Part shown: positions 1 to 7,631 of the stretch, one piece after another | How the letters are laid out: every line of letters starts with the position of its first letter | Numbering within the stretch: the first letter of the stretch is position 1 | From: Aeromicrobium sp. CnD17-E | GTDB taxonomy: Bacteria > Actinomycetota > Actinomycetes > Propionibacteriales > Nocardioidaceae | Direction of reading: 5' to 3' | Assembly (NCBI RefSeq): GCF_024124745.1 | Contig: NZ_JAMXRU010000007.1 | Location: 1-64,000 of the forward strand | DNA: 64,000 nucleotides | Position numbers and translations under genes: made by a program | Notes under the pieces: model-generated | Told to the model about the DNA's origin: nothing | What the model saw: only the letters and a program-made list of their open reading frames with translations | Databases searched by the model: none

Positions 1-2
1 TG

Positions 3-200
3 CGGGCCGTGCCGGCCTGGGCGCTGCGGGCGGTCGGCGTCGTCGACGCCGACGTCCGGGCGATGGCCGAGATGTCCTACCTCTTCACCGAGCCGCTGCT
101 CGTCGACGAGGGCGCGACGATCCTGCCCGCCACCCCCCTCGACGTCGCTGCGGCTGCGGTCGTCGACCTGACGCGTCGGGACGTCGTCGCCGGTCGCTGA
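3..200 (+). CDS. C-terminal fragment of an NAD-dependent epimerase/SDR-type protein (5' end outside the window)
   Basis: The reading frame is open from the window edge and stops at TGA 198-200, so only about 65 C-terminal residues are present. The pattern VPAWALRAVGVVD...RAMAEMSYLFTEPLLVD... resembles the tail of extended SDR/NAD-dependent epimerase proteins, where an arginine-rich VRELAEMRYQF-type helix is followed by a short strand and a final ATPLDEAL-like helix. No catalytic motif is visible because the Rossmann core lies upstream. The family call rests on that tail alone. Confidence 0.5.
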   Translation, partial: RAVPAWALRAVGVVDADVRAMAEMSYLFTEPLLVDEGATILPATPLDVAAAAVVDLTRRDVVAGR

Positions 201-233
201 GACCCGCGCGGACGACGTCCCGCGACCGGGCGG

Positions 234-992
234 TCAGACCAGCTTGCGCACGACACCGCGCGGCGCGTACTTCATGACCTGCCCGAGCGGGACCCAGGGC
301 CACGCCGGGGTCGCCGCGGTGTCGACCTCCTTCTGGATGGCCTTCACCATCGAGCGGACGCCGGTGGCGGTGTCGACCATGAGTCGCTGCTCCTGCTCGA
401 CCTGCTCGTTCATCTCCGAGGCGATGTACCCGGGGAAGAGCGTGGTGACCGCGATGTCGAGGCCCCGGCGACCGACGAGGTCCATCCGGATGCCCTCGGC
501 CAGGTGCGCGATGCCGGCCTTGGTGGCGGCGTACGACGTCATCGAGCCGGGCATCCCGCGCATCGCCGACAGCGAGGAGATGACGACGAGGTGGCCGGCC
601 TTGCGCTCGTAGAAGTGCGCCATGGCGGCCTCGCACTGCGCCATCGCGGCGATGAAGTTGGTCTGGGCCGTCTCCTTGTTGGCCTCGAACTTCCCGGTGC
701 CGATGCGTCCGCCCTTGCCCAGCCCGGCGTTGACGATGACGCGGTCGAGCCCGCCGAGGTCCTGGATGGCCTGGGCGAAGACGTCGAAGACCTGGTCGTG
801 GTCGTTCACGTCGAGCGCGTGCACGACTACCTGGACGTCGGGGTGCGCCGCGGTGATCTCCGCGGCCAGGGCCTCGAGCCGGTCGACGCGTCGTGCGGTC
901 AGCGCCAGGGAGTGGCCCTGGGCCGCGAGCTGGCGGGCCATCTCGGCGCCGAGCCCCGAGCTGGCACCGGTGATGAGCACGTTCGTGCGCAC
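234..992 (-). CDS. SDR family oxidoreductase
   Basis: A 252-residue classical short-chain dehydrogenase. TGASSGLGAEMA near the N-terminus is the TGxxxGxG cofactor loop, VNAG follows at about residue 88, and the SYAATKAG block holds the catalytic Tyr-x-x-x-Lys with SSLSAM supplying the serine. It starts at GTG 992, one base after the stop of the upstream SDR gene (994-1809), so the two form an operon on the minus strand. The arginine in ALTARRVDRL after beta-2 suggests NADP(H). The C-terminal part matches membrane-associated actinobacterial SDRs acting on lipids or steroids, but the substrate cannot be read from the sequence. Confidence 0.9.
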   Translation of the reverse strand: MRTNVLITGASSGLGAEMARQLAAQGHSLALTARRVDRLEALAAEITAAHPDVQVVVHALDVNDHDQVFDVFAQAIQDLGGLDRVIVNAGLGKGGRIGTGKFEANKETAQTNFIAAMAQCEAAMAHFYERKAGHLVVISSLSAMRGMPGSMTSYAATKAGIAHLAEGIRMDLVGRRGLDIAVTTLFPGYIASEMNEQVEQEQRLMVDTATGVRSMVKAIQKEVDTAATPAWPWVPLGQVMKYAPRGVVRKLV

Positions 993-993
993 G

Positions 994-1809
994 TCAGTCC
1001 CTCCGCCCCATGCGCACGGCCGCCTTCGCCATCTCGCGGTAGTACAGCGGCCGCAGGAACCGCTTGGCGGCGTAGGCCAGCTTGCCCTCGCGGTCGGTCA
1101 GGACGATGTGCCGGCCCTTCTCGACCTCCGCGATGACGATGGCGGCGATGTCGGCCGCGGTGCGCTTGGAGCCGTCGATGAGCTTGGCCGCCGACTTCTG
1201 CGCCGACTCGTCCTTGCCGCGCAGCGAGGCGGTCAGGTTGGTCTTGAAGAAGGTGGGGCAGACGACGCTGACCTGGATGCCCGAGGGCTTGAGCTCGTGG
1301 AACAGGGTCTCGCTGAGGGCCACGACGCCGGCCTTGACCGCGTTGTACTCGCTCATCCGCGGCGGGTGGATCAGCCCGGCCGCCGACGCGGTGTTGACGA
1401 TCGTGCCAGCGCCCTGCTGCTTCAGGAGGGGGACGAAGGTCCGGCAGCCGCGCACGACGCCGAGCAGGTTGATGTCGACGATCCACTGCCACTGGTCCAT
1501 CTCCGACAGCTCGATCCGACCACCGGCCGCGACGCCCGCGTTGTTGAAGAGCACGTCGAGCCCGTCCCACGTCTCGACGACGTGGTCGCGCACGGTGCTC
1601 CAGTCGACGTCGGACGTGACGTCGAGCGTCCGGTAGGACACCTCGGGGTGGGCGGCCGAGAGCGCCTGCAGCACCTCGGGGACCTCGGCGTGGACGTCGG
1701 TGGCGAGCACGCGGCACCCCTGCTCGGCCAGCTGGGTGACGAGGGCGAGGCCCAGCCCGGAGGCCGCGCCGGTGACGAGCACGCGCGTGCCCGGGACGAA
1801 GATCGACAT
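994..1809 (-). CDS. SDR family NAD(P)-dependent oxidoreductase
   Basis: 271 residues, first gene of the two-gene SDR operon. TGAASGLGLAL is the cofactor loop, an Asp in VLATDVH after beta-2 suggests NAD(H), FNNAG precedes the core, and YNAVKAG carries the Tyr/Lys pair. The C-terminal extension after the Rossmann core (LRPLYYREMAKAAVRMG) is basic and could bind membranes; that is inference. The ATG lies five bases from a small palindrome (1815-1829) that probably binds a regulator. Substrate unknown. Confidence 0.9.
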   Translation of the reverse strand: MSIFVPGTRVLVTGAASGLGLALVTQLAEQGCRVLATDVHAEVPEVLQALSAAHPEVSYRTLDVTSDVDWSTVRDHVVETWDGLDVLFNNAGVAAGGRIELSEMDQWQWIVDINLLGVVRGCRTFVPLLKQQGAGTIVNTASAAGLIHPPRMSEYNAVKAGVVALSETLFHELKPSGIQVSVVCPTFFKTNLTASLRGKDESAQKSAAKLIDGSKRTAADIAAIVIAEVEKGRHIVLTDREGKLAYAAKRFLRPLYYREMAKAAVRMGRRD

Positions 1810-1814
1810 GCTCA

Positions 1815-1829
1815 GATACTAACGGTATC
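1815..1829. promoter_or_regulatory. Palindromic candidate operator upstream of the SDR operon
   Basis: gatac-taacg-gtatc is a perfect 5-bp inverted repeat with a 5-bp spacer, ending six bases before the ATG of the 994-1809 gene. Read on the minus strand it contains TAGTAT, a plausible -10 element, so a bound repressor would cover the promoter. The shape suits a TetR-type regulator; no regulator gene is adjacent. Confidence 0.4.
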
Positions 1830-1870
1830 CGAAACCTGTCGTCCACGAGGCGGCCCGTCGCGCGACGCGT

Positions 1871-1985
1871 GTGCACAGGTGTGGACGGTGCTGTGCACGA
1901 GTTACACCGGTGTTGTTCACAGGTGTGGACATGCCTGTGAGCGAGTTACACGCGTGTTGTTCACAGCTGTGGGCAACGCTGGGGA
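1871..1985. repeat. Cluster of DnaA-box-like 9-mers in two 44-bp repeats
   Basis: Two copies of TTGTTCACA (1913-1921 and 1957-1965) lie exactly 44 bp apart. Each is followed after two bases by an inverted partner: TGTGGACAT at 1924-1932 and TGTGGGCAA at 1968-1976. A further TGTGGACGG lies at 1880-1888. The preceding GAGTTACAC and GTGTTG blocks are also repeated. All resemble the actinobacterial DnaA box TTGTCCACA and its complement. The cluster fills most of the 203-bp gap between the SDR and rhomboid genes, about 48 kb from oriC. Confidence 0.55.
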
Positions 1986-2012
1986 GAACGACAGAGATGT
2001 GATTCAGCGCAC

Positions 2013-2861
2013 TCAGCCCAGCAGCTGCTGGGAGCGCACCACGACCGCGAGCACCACGACCGCCCACAGGAGGGCGAAGGCCGCCACCTGCACGAGCGTG
2101 CGACGGGTCCGCGGACCGTACGCGAACACCGCGCCGAGGAGCACGCCGGCCACGAACCCGCCCAGGTGGCCCTGCCAGCTGACCGGGCCGAGGAAGCCGA
2201 TGGCCACGTTCACGGCCAGCAGTGCGAGCAGGCCGCGCACGTCCTCACGCGCCCGGAGCATGAACAGCAGCGCCATGCCGAACAGGCCGAACACCGCGCC
2301 CGACGCGCCCGCCGTGCCGCTCAGCGGCGCCGACAGCCACAGCACGAAGACGCCGGAGACGACGGCGGTGGTCACGTACGCCGCGATGAAGCGCACCGTG
2401 CCGAGCTTCCGCTCGACGAGCGGGCCGAACAGGTAGAGCGCGTACATGTTGAAGAGGATGTGCAGGGTCCCGAGGTGCAGGAACGCCGACGTCAGCAACC
2501 TCCACCACTGCCCGTCGGCCACGCCGACCGGGTACATCGCACCCTGCTGGTACAGCGGGCTGCGCAGGTCACCGGTGAGCAGCTGCACGACGTAGACGAC
2601 GACGTTGATCCCGATGATCACCAGCGAGACGGCGCCCTCACGCGTCTGCAGCGCACCGCCGGCGACCGTGCGCGGCAGCCGCACCGACCTCGCACCGCGC
2701 TGGACGCACTCCGGGCACTGGAAGCCGACGGACGCGTCGTCCATGTCCTGCGTGCAGATGGGCCGCTCGCACCGCTGGCAGGTGATCAGCGCCTCGCGGT
2801 CCGGGTGGCGGTAGCACCGGGGCGCGCCGTCGGGGCGCGACCCCGGTGCCGTTCCGGTCAT
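2013..2861 (-). CDS. Rhomboid family intramembrane serine protease with N-terminal zinc-finger-like domain
   Basis: 282 residues. Residues 16-52 carry Cys16, Cys28, Cys31, Cys36, Cys49 and Cys52 with nearby His, a small zinc-binding domain like those fused to many actinobacterial rhomboids. A multi-helix membrane domain follows. GASGAVFG contains the nucleophile Ser187, WQGHLGGFVAG the catalytic His232, and HILFNMYALYLFG is the conserved helix-2 motif. It would cleave transmembrane segments of unidentified substrates. It starts one base after the stop of the upstream cyclophilin gene, so the two are co-transcribed. Confidence 0.93.
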   Translation of the reverse strand: MTGTAPGSRPDGAPRCYRHPDREALITCQRCERPICTQDMDDASVGFQCPECVQRGARSVRLPRTVAGGALQTREGAVSLVIIGINVVVYVVQLLTGDLRSPLYQQGAMYPVGVADGQWWRLLTSAFLHLGTLHILFNMYALYLFGPLVERKLGTVRFIAAYVTTAVVSGVFVLWLSAPLSGTAGASGAVFGLFGMALLFMLRAREDVRGLLALLAVNVAIGFLGPVSWQGHLGGFVAGVLLGAVFAYGPRTRRTLVQVAAFALLWAVVVLAVVVRSQQLLG

Positions 2862-2862
2862 G

Positions 2863-3387
2863 TCAGCCGCGGTCGATGGTGACCTTCTCGATCACCACGG
2901 GCTCGACGGGACGGTCGAAGCCGTCCGTCGGCACCGCGGCGATCGCGTCGATCACCTTCTGGCCGGCCTCGTCGGCGACCTCGCCGAAGATGGTGTGCTT
3001 GCGGTTCAGCCAGTCCGTGGGGACGACCGTGATGAAGAACTGCGAGCCGTTCGTGCCCGGCCCGGCGTTGGCCATCGCCAGCAGGTAGGGCTTGTCGAAG
3101 CGCAGGTCGGGGTGGAACTCGTCCTCGAAGGTGTAGCCGGGGCCACCGGTGCCGGTGCCGAGCGGGTCGCCGCCCTGGATCATGAAGTTGCTGATGATGC
3201 GGTGGAACGTGATGCCGTCGAAGAACGGACGGGTGGCGACCTGGCCGGTGGCGGGGTCGAGCCACTCCTTCGTGCCCTCGGCGAGGCCGACGAAGTTCTC
3301 GACCGTCTTGGGGGCGTGGTCGGGGAAGAGCCGCACCACGACGTCGCCGTGGTTGGTGTGCAGGGTGGCGCTCAGCGGGGAAGACAC
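2863..3387 (-). CDS. ppiA: Peptidyl-prolyl cis-trans isomerase, cyclophilin type
   Basis: 174 residues with no signal peptide, hence cytoplasmic. The core FHRIISNFMIQGGDP contains the catalytic arginine, NGSQFFIT the substrate groove, and HTIFGEV the C-terminal signature. GTG 3387 is preferred because AAGGA lies five bases upstream and the protein then begins just before the first strand (SATLHTNHGDVVVRLFP), as in actinobacterial homologues. An upstream in-frame ATG (3447) would add an unconserved arginine-rich leader. It assists folding by isomerising X-Pro bonds and leads the operon with rhomboid. Confidence 0.93.
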   Translation of the reverse strand: MSSPLSATLHTNHGDVVVRLFPDHAPKTVENFVGLAEGTKEWLDPATGQVATRPFFDGITFHRIISNFMIQGGDPLGTGTGGPGYTFEDEFHPDLRFDKPYLLAMANAGPGTNGSQFFITVVPTDWLNRKHTIFGEVADEAGQKVIDAIAAVPTDGFDRPVEPVVIEKVTIDRG

Positions 3388-3493
3388 GTCAGTCCTTCGG
3401 GGGGATCGTGCGGGACGGGACCTTGACATCTTCCCACGACCCGACAACTGGGGCCGGTCGACGCACCGCGACGCGAGACGGCCTGCCGCCCGC

Positions 3494-3499
3494 TAGCGT
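3494..3499 (+). promoter_or_regulatory. -10 element of a leaderless promoter
   Basis: TAGCGT followed by exactly six bases and then the ATG at 3506. In actinobacteria this spacing places the transcription start on the first base of the start codon. It supports the reality of the 40-codon gene that follows. Confidence 0.5.
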
Positions 3500-3505
3500 G
3501 GGCCC

Positions 3506-3628
3506 ATGCGAGAGCACCCCGTCCGTCTGGTCCTGGCCCTGCTCGCCGTCGTCGTCGGCATCGTCGTCGCGCGGAACCTCACCGCCGACCGCGGTGGCGT
3601 CTACGACCCGGCCGAGGCGGGCCGGTGA
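3506..3628 (+). CDS. 40-residue single-pass membrane peptide, coupled to the crotonase gene
   Basis: MREHPVRLVLALLAVVVGIV opens a short protein with a positively charged N-terminus, one hydrophobic helix (about residues 7-22) and a polar tail ending YDPAEAGR. It has its own leaderless-type -10 box. Its TGA (3626-3628) overlaps the GTG start (3625) of the enoyl-CoA hydratase-like gene as GTGA, so translation is probably coupled. No family is recognised. Orientation is likely N-in/C-out by the positive-inside rule. It could be a membrane anchor or a leader peptide for the next gene. Confidence 0.6.
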   Translation: MREHPVRLVLALLAVVVGIVVARNLTADRGGVYDPAEAGR

Positions 3629-4407
3629 GCGCGCCCCGCGTCGACGTCACGCGCGTCGACGACGTCGCCGTCGTGACGTTCAGCGCGCCCCCGGTGAACC
3701 TGTACTCCCTCGAGCTGCACGACGCGTTCGACACCGCGCTCGACGCGGTCGAGGCCGACCTGCCCCGAGCGCTCCTGGTCCGCGCCGAGGGCACGTTGGT
3801 CTCCGGCGGTGTCGACGTCGCCCAGTTCCACGACCGGAAGACGCAGGAGGACACCAAGGACCTCTACGACCGGATGATCGAGCTGCCCGACCGCATCGCG
3901 GCGCTCGACGTCCCGACCTTCTTCGCCGCCCACGCGCTGACGCTCACCTGGGCGCTGGAGGTCGCGCTCGCCTGCGACGTCGTGCTCGCCAGCGAGAAGG
4001 CGAAGTTCGGCCTGGTGGAGCGGGTCATCGGCCTGACCCCGACGATGGGCGGCACGCAGCGCCTCGCGCAGCGCGCCGGCGTCGGCCGCGCCAAGGAGGT
4101 CGTGCTCACGGGCGAGCTGTTCGACGCCGCGACCTTCGAGCGCTGGAACGTGGTCAACCGGGTGCTCCCGGTCGACGGGTTCGACGACGCGGTGCTCGAC
4201 GTCGTGCGGCAGGTCGCGGTCGGTCCGACGCAGGCGTTCGGCGCGGCCAAGCGGATCCTGCGTGCCTACGAGACCGGCGGCGTGCCCGGCGCGAACGAGG
4301 TGACGACGCAGATCGCGTCGGCGCTGTTCGCGACCGAGGACCTGCAGCACGGCATGGAGTCGTTCCTGCAGGACGGCCCCGGTCGGGCCAGCTTCACCGG
4401 CCGCTGA
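3625..4407 (+). CDS. Enoyl-CoA hydratase/isomerase (crotonase) family protein with altered oxyanion loop
   Basis: 260 residues with the crotonase fold: an N-terminal strand pair (VAVVTFSAPPVNLYSLEL), the CoA-binding loop LVSGGVDVAQF, and VERVIGLTPTMGGTQRLAQRAG. Both positions equivalent to the two catalytic glutamates of rat crotonase appear kept (ALEVALACD and VERVIG). The usual GGG before the first, which helps form the oxyanion hole, is replaced by TWA (TLTWALEVALACD). The ring may therefore act on an unusual acyl-CoA or have reduced hydratase activity. It is coupled to the 40-aa gene upstream and converges on the DUF3817 gene with a 3-bp gap. Confidence 0.85.
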   Translation: MSAPRVDVTRVDDVAVVTFSAPPVNLYSLELHDAFDTALDAVEADLPRALLVRAEGTLVSGGVDVAQFHDRKTQEDTKDLYDRMIELPDRIAALDVPTFFAAHALTLTWALEVALACDVVLASEKAKFGLVERVIGLTPTMGGTQRLAQRAGVGRAKEVVLTGELFDAATFERWNVVNRVLPVDGFDDAVLDVVRQVAVGPTQAFGAAKRILRAYETGGVPGANEVTTQIASALFATEDLQHGMESFLQDGPGRASFTGR

Positions 4408-4410
4408 GGC

Positions 4411-4749
4411 TCAGCGAGACGCGGCGAGGCCGTCGTGCTCGGCGCGCAGCACCCGCGTCGTGCGGCGCTCGGCCCAGAAGCTGACGAACGGGATCGTGGC
4501 GAGCAGCATCGTCGTGATCGTGAACGTCGGCGACCAGCGGTGCCGGCTGGCGAGGATCGCGATCAGCACGAGCAGCGCCATGAAGAGGAAGCCGTGCACC
4601 TGGTCGATGACCAGGAAGACGTCCTGGTGGCGGTTCCACCAGGAGCCCTCGTCGGTGAAGATCTTGCCGAAGAACCCGGCGAACACGACGAGCAGGTTCA
4701 CGCCCACGACCCAGGCGAGCACCCGGTAGGCGACAGCGATGCGACTCAC
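4411..4749 (-). CDS. DUF3817 domain membrane protein
   Basis: 112 residues, three predicted membrane helices, with the family hallmark KIFTDEGSWWN...FLVIDQVHGFLFMALL. DUF3817 proteins are small actinobacterial membrane proteins, often found near cytochrome oxidase assembly or central metabolic genes; their role is unknown. The GTG start overlaps the stop of the SURF1 gene (GTGA), so it is the last gene of the glyA-SURF1-DUF3817 operon. Confidence 0.85.
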   Translation of the reverse strand: MSRIAVAYRVLAWVVGVNLLVVFAGFFGKIFTDEGSWWNRHQDVFLVIDQVHGFLFMALLVLIAILASRHRWSPTFTITTMLLATIPFVSFWAERRTTRVLRAEHDGLAASR

Positions 4750-5564
4750 GGGGCCAGGCTATCGACGGGGTGGTCGTCGGGCCGACGCGCCGTCGTGTGT
4801 CGCGCCCGCGCCTCCTCGACCTGGTCGCGACACATCCGCCACCACAGCGCGACGGCGAACACCGCGAAGACCCACCACTGCAGCGCGTAGGCGAGGTTCT
4901 TGAGCCCGACCGTCCACGACACGTCGGGGTCGGGCGGGTCGACGGGCGTGCCGAAGCCGGGGGTCGGGTCGCCCGACCCGGCGAACGCGGTCCACTCCCG
5001 CACGAGCCCGTAGCCCGACCACAGGCGGTAGGGCAGCTCGTTGACCAGCGACGGCGTCGTGATCGAGGTCGTGACGCGGTCGGCGTCGAGCGGCAGGCCA
5101 CCGCCCTGGCTCGGCTGCAGCACCACGGCGAGGTTCACGTCGCCGGACGGCACGGGCGGCAGCTCACCGGGGGCGTCGCTCGAGCCGCGCACGACGAGGA
5201 GGGCGCCGTCGGAACCGTCGACCAGGAAGGGCGCCACGAGCCAGGTGCGACCGCCGCTGATCTCGCCGCGGACCCACACCTGTTGGTCGGCGGGGGCGAA
5301 CCGTCCCTGCACCGTGACCCGGCGGTCCTGCAGGTCGGCCGCGAACGGACGTCCGAGACCCCAGACCTGCTCGATCGGCGCCGGCGCGGCGGCCGCCGAC
5401 TCGCGCACGGCGTCGCCCTGGCGCGACTCGTACGCGCCGAGCTGCCAGAAGCCACCGGCCACGCACAGCGCGACGGCGACGACCGCGAACAGGTGCAGCG
5501 GCGTGAGCCGCAGCCACAGCCGCGCCGTCGACGGCGGGCTGGTGGCTGCGGCAGGCTCGGGCAC
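4746..5564 (-). CDS. SURF1 family cytochrome oxidase biogenesis protein
   Basis: 272 residues. The N-terminal helix (LTPLHLFAVVAVALCVAGGF, about 21-40) is followed by WQLGAYESRQ, matching the SURF1 FQLGRWQ-type start of the soluble loop. The loop contains VTVQGRF and RTWLVAPF, and the C-terminal helix (YALQWWVFAVFAVALWW) returns across the membrane. SURF1 helps assemble haem a3 into cytochrome c oxidase. GTG 5564 lies two bases after the glyA stop, so it is probably translated by coupling; no Shine-Dalgarno sequence is visible. Confidence 0.88.
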   Translation of the reverse strand: MPEPAAATSPPSTARLWLRLTPLHLFAVVAVALCVAGGFWQLGAYESRQGDAVRESAAAAPAPIEQVWGLGRPFAADLQDRRVTVQGRFAPADQQVWVRGEISGGRTWLVAPFLVDGSDGALLVVRGSSDAPGELPPVPSGDVNLAVVLQPSQGGGLPLDADRVTTSITTPSLVNELPYRLWSGYGLVREWTAFAGSGDPTPGFGTPVDPPDPDVSWTVGLKNLAYALQWWVFAVFAVALWWRMCRDQVEEARARHTTARRPDDHPVDSLAP

Positions 5565-5566
5565 GG

Positions 5567-6841
5567 TCAGGAGGTGAACGGCGTGAGGTGCGGGTACAGC
5601 GGGAACCGCTCGGCGAGGGCGGTGGTGCGCTTGCGCAGGCCCTCGACGTCGAGGTCGCCGGGCGTGAGCGCCTCGGCGATGACGTCGGCGACCTCGCGGA
5701 ACTCCTCGGCGCCGAAGCCGCGGGTGGCCAGCGCGGGCGTGCCGATGCGCAGGCCCGACGTGACCATCGGCGGACGCGGGTCGTTCGGCACCGCGTTGCG
5801 GTTGACGGTGATGCCGACCTCGTGGAGGCGGTCCTCGGCCTGCTGGCCATCGAGCTCGCTGTCGCGCAGGTCGACGAGGACGAGGTGCACGTCGGTACCC
5901 CCGGACAGCACCTGGATGCCGGCCTTGCGGGCGTCGTCGGCGAGCAAACGCTCGGCGAGGATCTGCGCGCCCTCGATGGTGCGCTGCTGACGGTCCTTGA
6001 ACTCCGGCTCGAGCGCCATCTTGAACGCGACGGCCTTGGCGGCGATGACGTGCTCGAGCGGACCGCCCTGCTGGCCCGGGAAGACCGCGGACTGCAGCTT
6101 CTTGACCATCTCGGGGTCGTTGGACAGGATCACGCCGCCGCGGGGACCGCCGAGCGTCTTGTGCGTGGTGCTGGACACGACGTGCGCGTGCGGCAGCGGC
6201 GACGGGTGCAGGCCTGCGGCCACGAGACCGGCGAAGTGCGCCATGTCGACCCACAGGTAGGCGCCGACCTCGTCGGCGATCGCGCGGAAGGCGGCGAAGT
6301 CGAGCTGGCGCGGGTAGGCGGACCAGCCGGCGATGATGACCTTGGGGCTGTGCTCACGGGCGAGCGTGCGCACCTCCTCCATGTCGACCAGGCCGGAGTC
6401 GTCGACGTGGTACGGGACCACGTTGTACAGACGCCCGGAGAAGTTGATCTTCATGCCGTGCGTCAGGTGCCCGCCGTTGGCGAGGTCCAGACCCATGATG
6501 GTGTCGTCCTTGCGCGCGATGGCGTGCAGGACCGCGGCGTTGGCGCTGGCGCCCGAGTGCGGCTGGACGTTCGCGTACTCGGCGCCGAACAGCTGCTTCA
6601 ACCGGTCGATCGCGATCTGCTCGACCTCGTCGACGACCTCGCACCCGCCGTAGTAGCGCTTGCCCGGGTAGCCCTCGGCGTACTTGTTGGTGAGGACGCT
6701 GCCCTGCGCCTCCAGCGCGGCGACCGGCGCGAAGTTCTCCGACGCGATCATCTCGAGCGTCGTCTGCTGACGGGCGAGCTCGGCGTCGAGGAGACGCGCG
6801 ACGTCGGGGTCGAACGAGGCGAGCGACTGGTTGTGGTCCAT
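5567..6841 (-). CDS. glyA: Serine hydroxymethyltransferase
   Basis: 424 residues, the usual length. It interconverts serine and glycine using pyridoxal phosphate and tetrahydrofolate, supplying one-carbon units in the cytoplasm. [16 protein letters not shown] contains the PLP lysine; [15 protein letters not shown] and [13 protein letters not shown] are family signatures. A TACCCT box seven bases before the ATG suggests a nearly leaderless transcript. It leads the operon with SURF1 and DUF3817. Confidence 0.98.
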   Translation of the reverse strand: MDHNQSLASFDPDVARLLDAELARQQTTLEMIASENFAPVAALEAQGSVLTNKYAEGYPGKRYYGGCEVVDEVEQIAIDRLKQLFGAEYANVQPHSGASANAAVLHAIARKDDTIMGLDLANGGHLTHGMKINFSGRLYNVVPYHVDDSGLVDMEEVRTLAREHSPKVIIAGWSAYPRQLDFAAFRAIADEVGAYLWVDMAHFAGLVAAGLHPSPLPHAHVVSSTTHKTLGGPRGGVILSNDPEMVKKLQSAVFPGQQGGPLEHVIAAKAVAFKMALEPEFKDRQQRTIEGAQILAERLLADDARKAGIQVLSGGTDVHLVLVDLRDSELDGQQAEDRLHEVGITVNRNAVPNDPRPPMVTSGLRIGTPALATRGFGAEEFREVADVIAEALTPGDLDVEGLRKRTTALAERFPLYPHLTPFTS

Positions 6842-6848
6842 GGGTACC

Positions 6849-6854
6849 AGGGTA
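6849..6854 (-). promoter_or_regulatory. -10 element for glyA
   Basis: On the minus strand TACCCT stands seven bases before the glyA ATG, giving a leader of about one base. The structured DNA just upstream (6869-6937) is therefore not part of a glyA leader, which argues against a riboswitch. Confidence 0.4.
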
Positions 6855-6868
6855 GTCGGCCGTCCCCT

Positions 6869-6937
6869 CCCCGCGTTCTGTTGGGTTGATGACGGTTTCT
6901 GGGCGAGAAACCGTCGCCAACTCCACGAAACGCGGGG
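6869..6937 (-). terminator. Nested hairpins between the devR-like gene and glyA
   Basis: An outer 9-bp stem pairs 6869-6877 (ccccgcgtt) with 6929-6937. Inside it a perfect 10-bp stem, gacggtttct (6891-6900) with agaaaccgtc (6906-6915), closes a 5-base loop. It begins 14 bases after the response-regulator stop and probably ends the devS-devR-like transcript. There is no long T-run, as is usual in high-G+C actinobacteria. Confidence 0.55.
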
Positions 6938-6951
6938 ACCGCGGGTGGGGG

Positions 6952-7602
6952 TCAGGCGTCGCCGGCGAGCCCGTGCTTCTCGGCGAGCACGGCGGCCTGG
7001 GTGCGGCGCTGCAGGCCGAGCTTGGAGAGCAGCTGGGAGACGTAGTTCTTGACCGTCTTCTCGGCGAGGTACATCTCGGCGGCGATCTGGCGGTTGGTCA
7101 TGCCCTGGCCGATGAGCGAGAGGATCTTGCGCTCCTGCGGGGTCAGCTCGGCGAGCGGGTCCTTCGGCGCGGGCGCGTTGCGGATGCGCTCCAGCACCTG
7201 GGCCGTGACCGCCGGGTCGAGCAGCGACCCGCCGGCCGCGACCTGGCGCACGGCCTGGACGAGGTCGTTGCCGCGGATCTGCTTGAGCGCGTAGCCGGCG
7301 GCACCGGCCATGATCGCCGAGAACAGGGCCTCGTCGTCGTCGAAGGAGGTCAGGATGATGACGTTGACCTCGGGGTGCGCGGCCCGCACGTCGCGGCAGA
7401 CCTCGATGCCCGAGCCGTCGGGCAGGCGGGCGTCGAGGACGGCGACGTCGGGGAGCAGGCGCGGGATCGACGCGAGCGCGTCGGCGGCCGTGCCGGCCTC
7501 GCCGACGACCGTCAGACCCTCCTGCGCCTCCAGGAGGTCGCGGATGCCGCGGCGCACGATCTCGTGGTCGTCGAGCAGGAAGATCCGGATCGGCTCGGAC
7601 AT
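6952..7602 (-). CDS. DevR/DosR-like NarL-family response regulator
   Basis: 216 residues. The receiver domain has the acidic pocket (LLDDHE), phospho-acceptor Asp in [13 protein letters not shown], and the Thr and Lys switch residues in ILTSFDDD and ALKQIRG. A linker leads to a LuxR/NarL helix-turn-helix ([20 protein letters not shown]... [20 protein letters not shown]). Length, [10 protein letters not shown] and the C-terminal helix closely match mycobacterial DevR. It lies 29 bases after the cognate kinase. In mycobacteria this pair responds to hypoxia, NO and CO; that role is inferred by family. Confidence 0.85.
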   Translation of the reverse strand: MSEPIRIFLLDDHEIVRRGIRDLLEAQEGLTVVGEAGTAADALASIPRLLPDVAVLDARLPDGSGIEVCRDVRAAHPEVNVIILTSFDDDEALFSAIMAGAAGYALKQIRGNDLVQAVRQVAAGGSLLDPAVTAQVLERIRNAPAPKDPLAELTPQERKILSLIGQGMTNRQIAAEMYLAEKTVKNYVSQLLSKLGLQRRTQAAVLAEKHGLAGDA

Positions 7603-7631
7603 GACAGGTTCACTACCTTCCGTCGCGGACG

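Noticed and set aside
6842-6951. Glycine riboswitch upstream of glyA
   Set aside because: The gap lacks the two conserved aptamer cores, and the likely -10 box lies seven bases from the ATG, leaving no leader.
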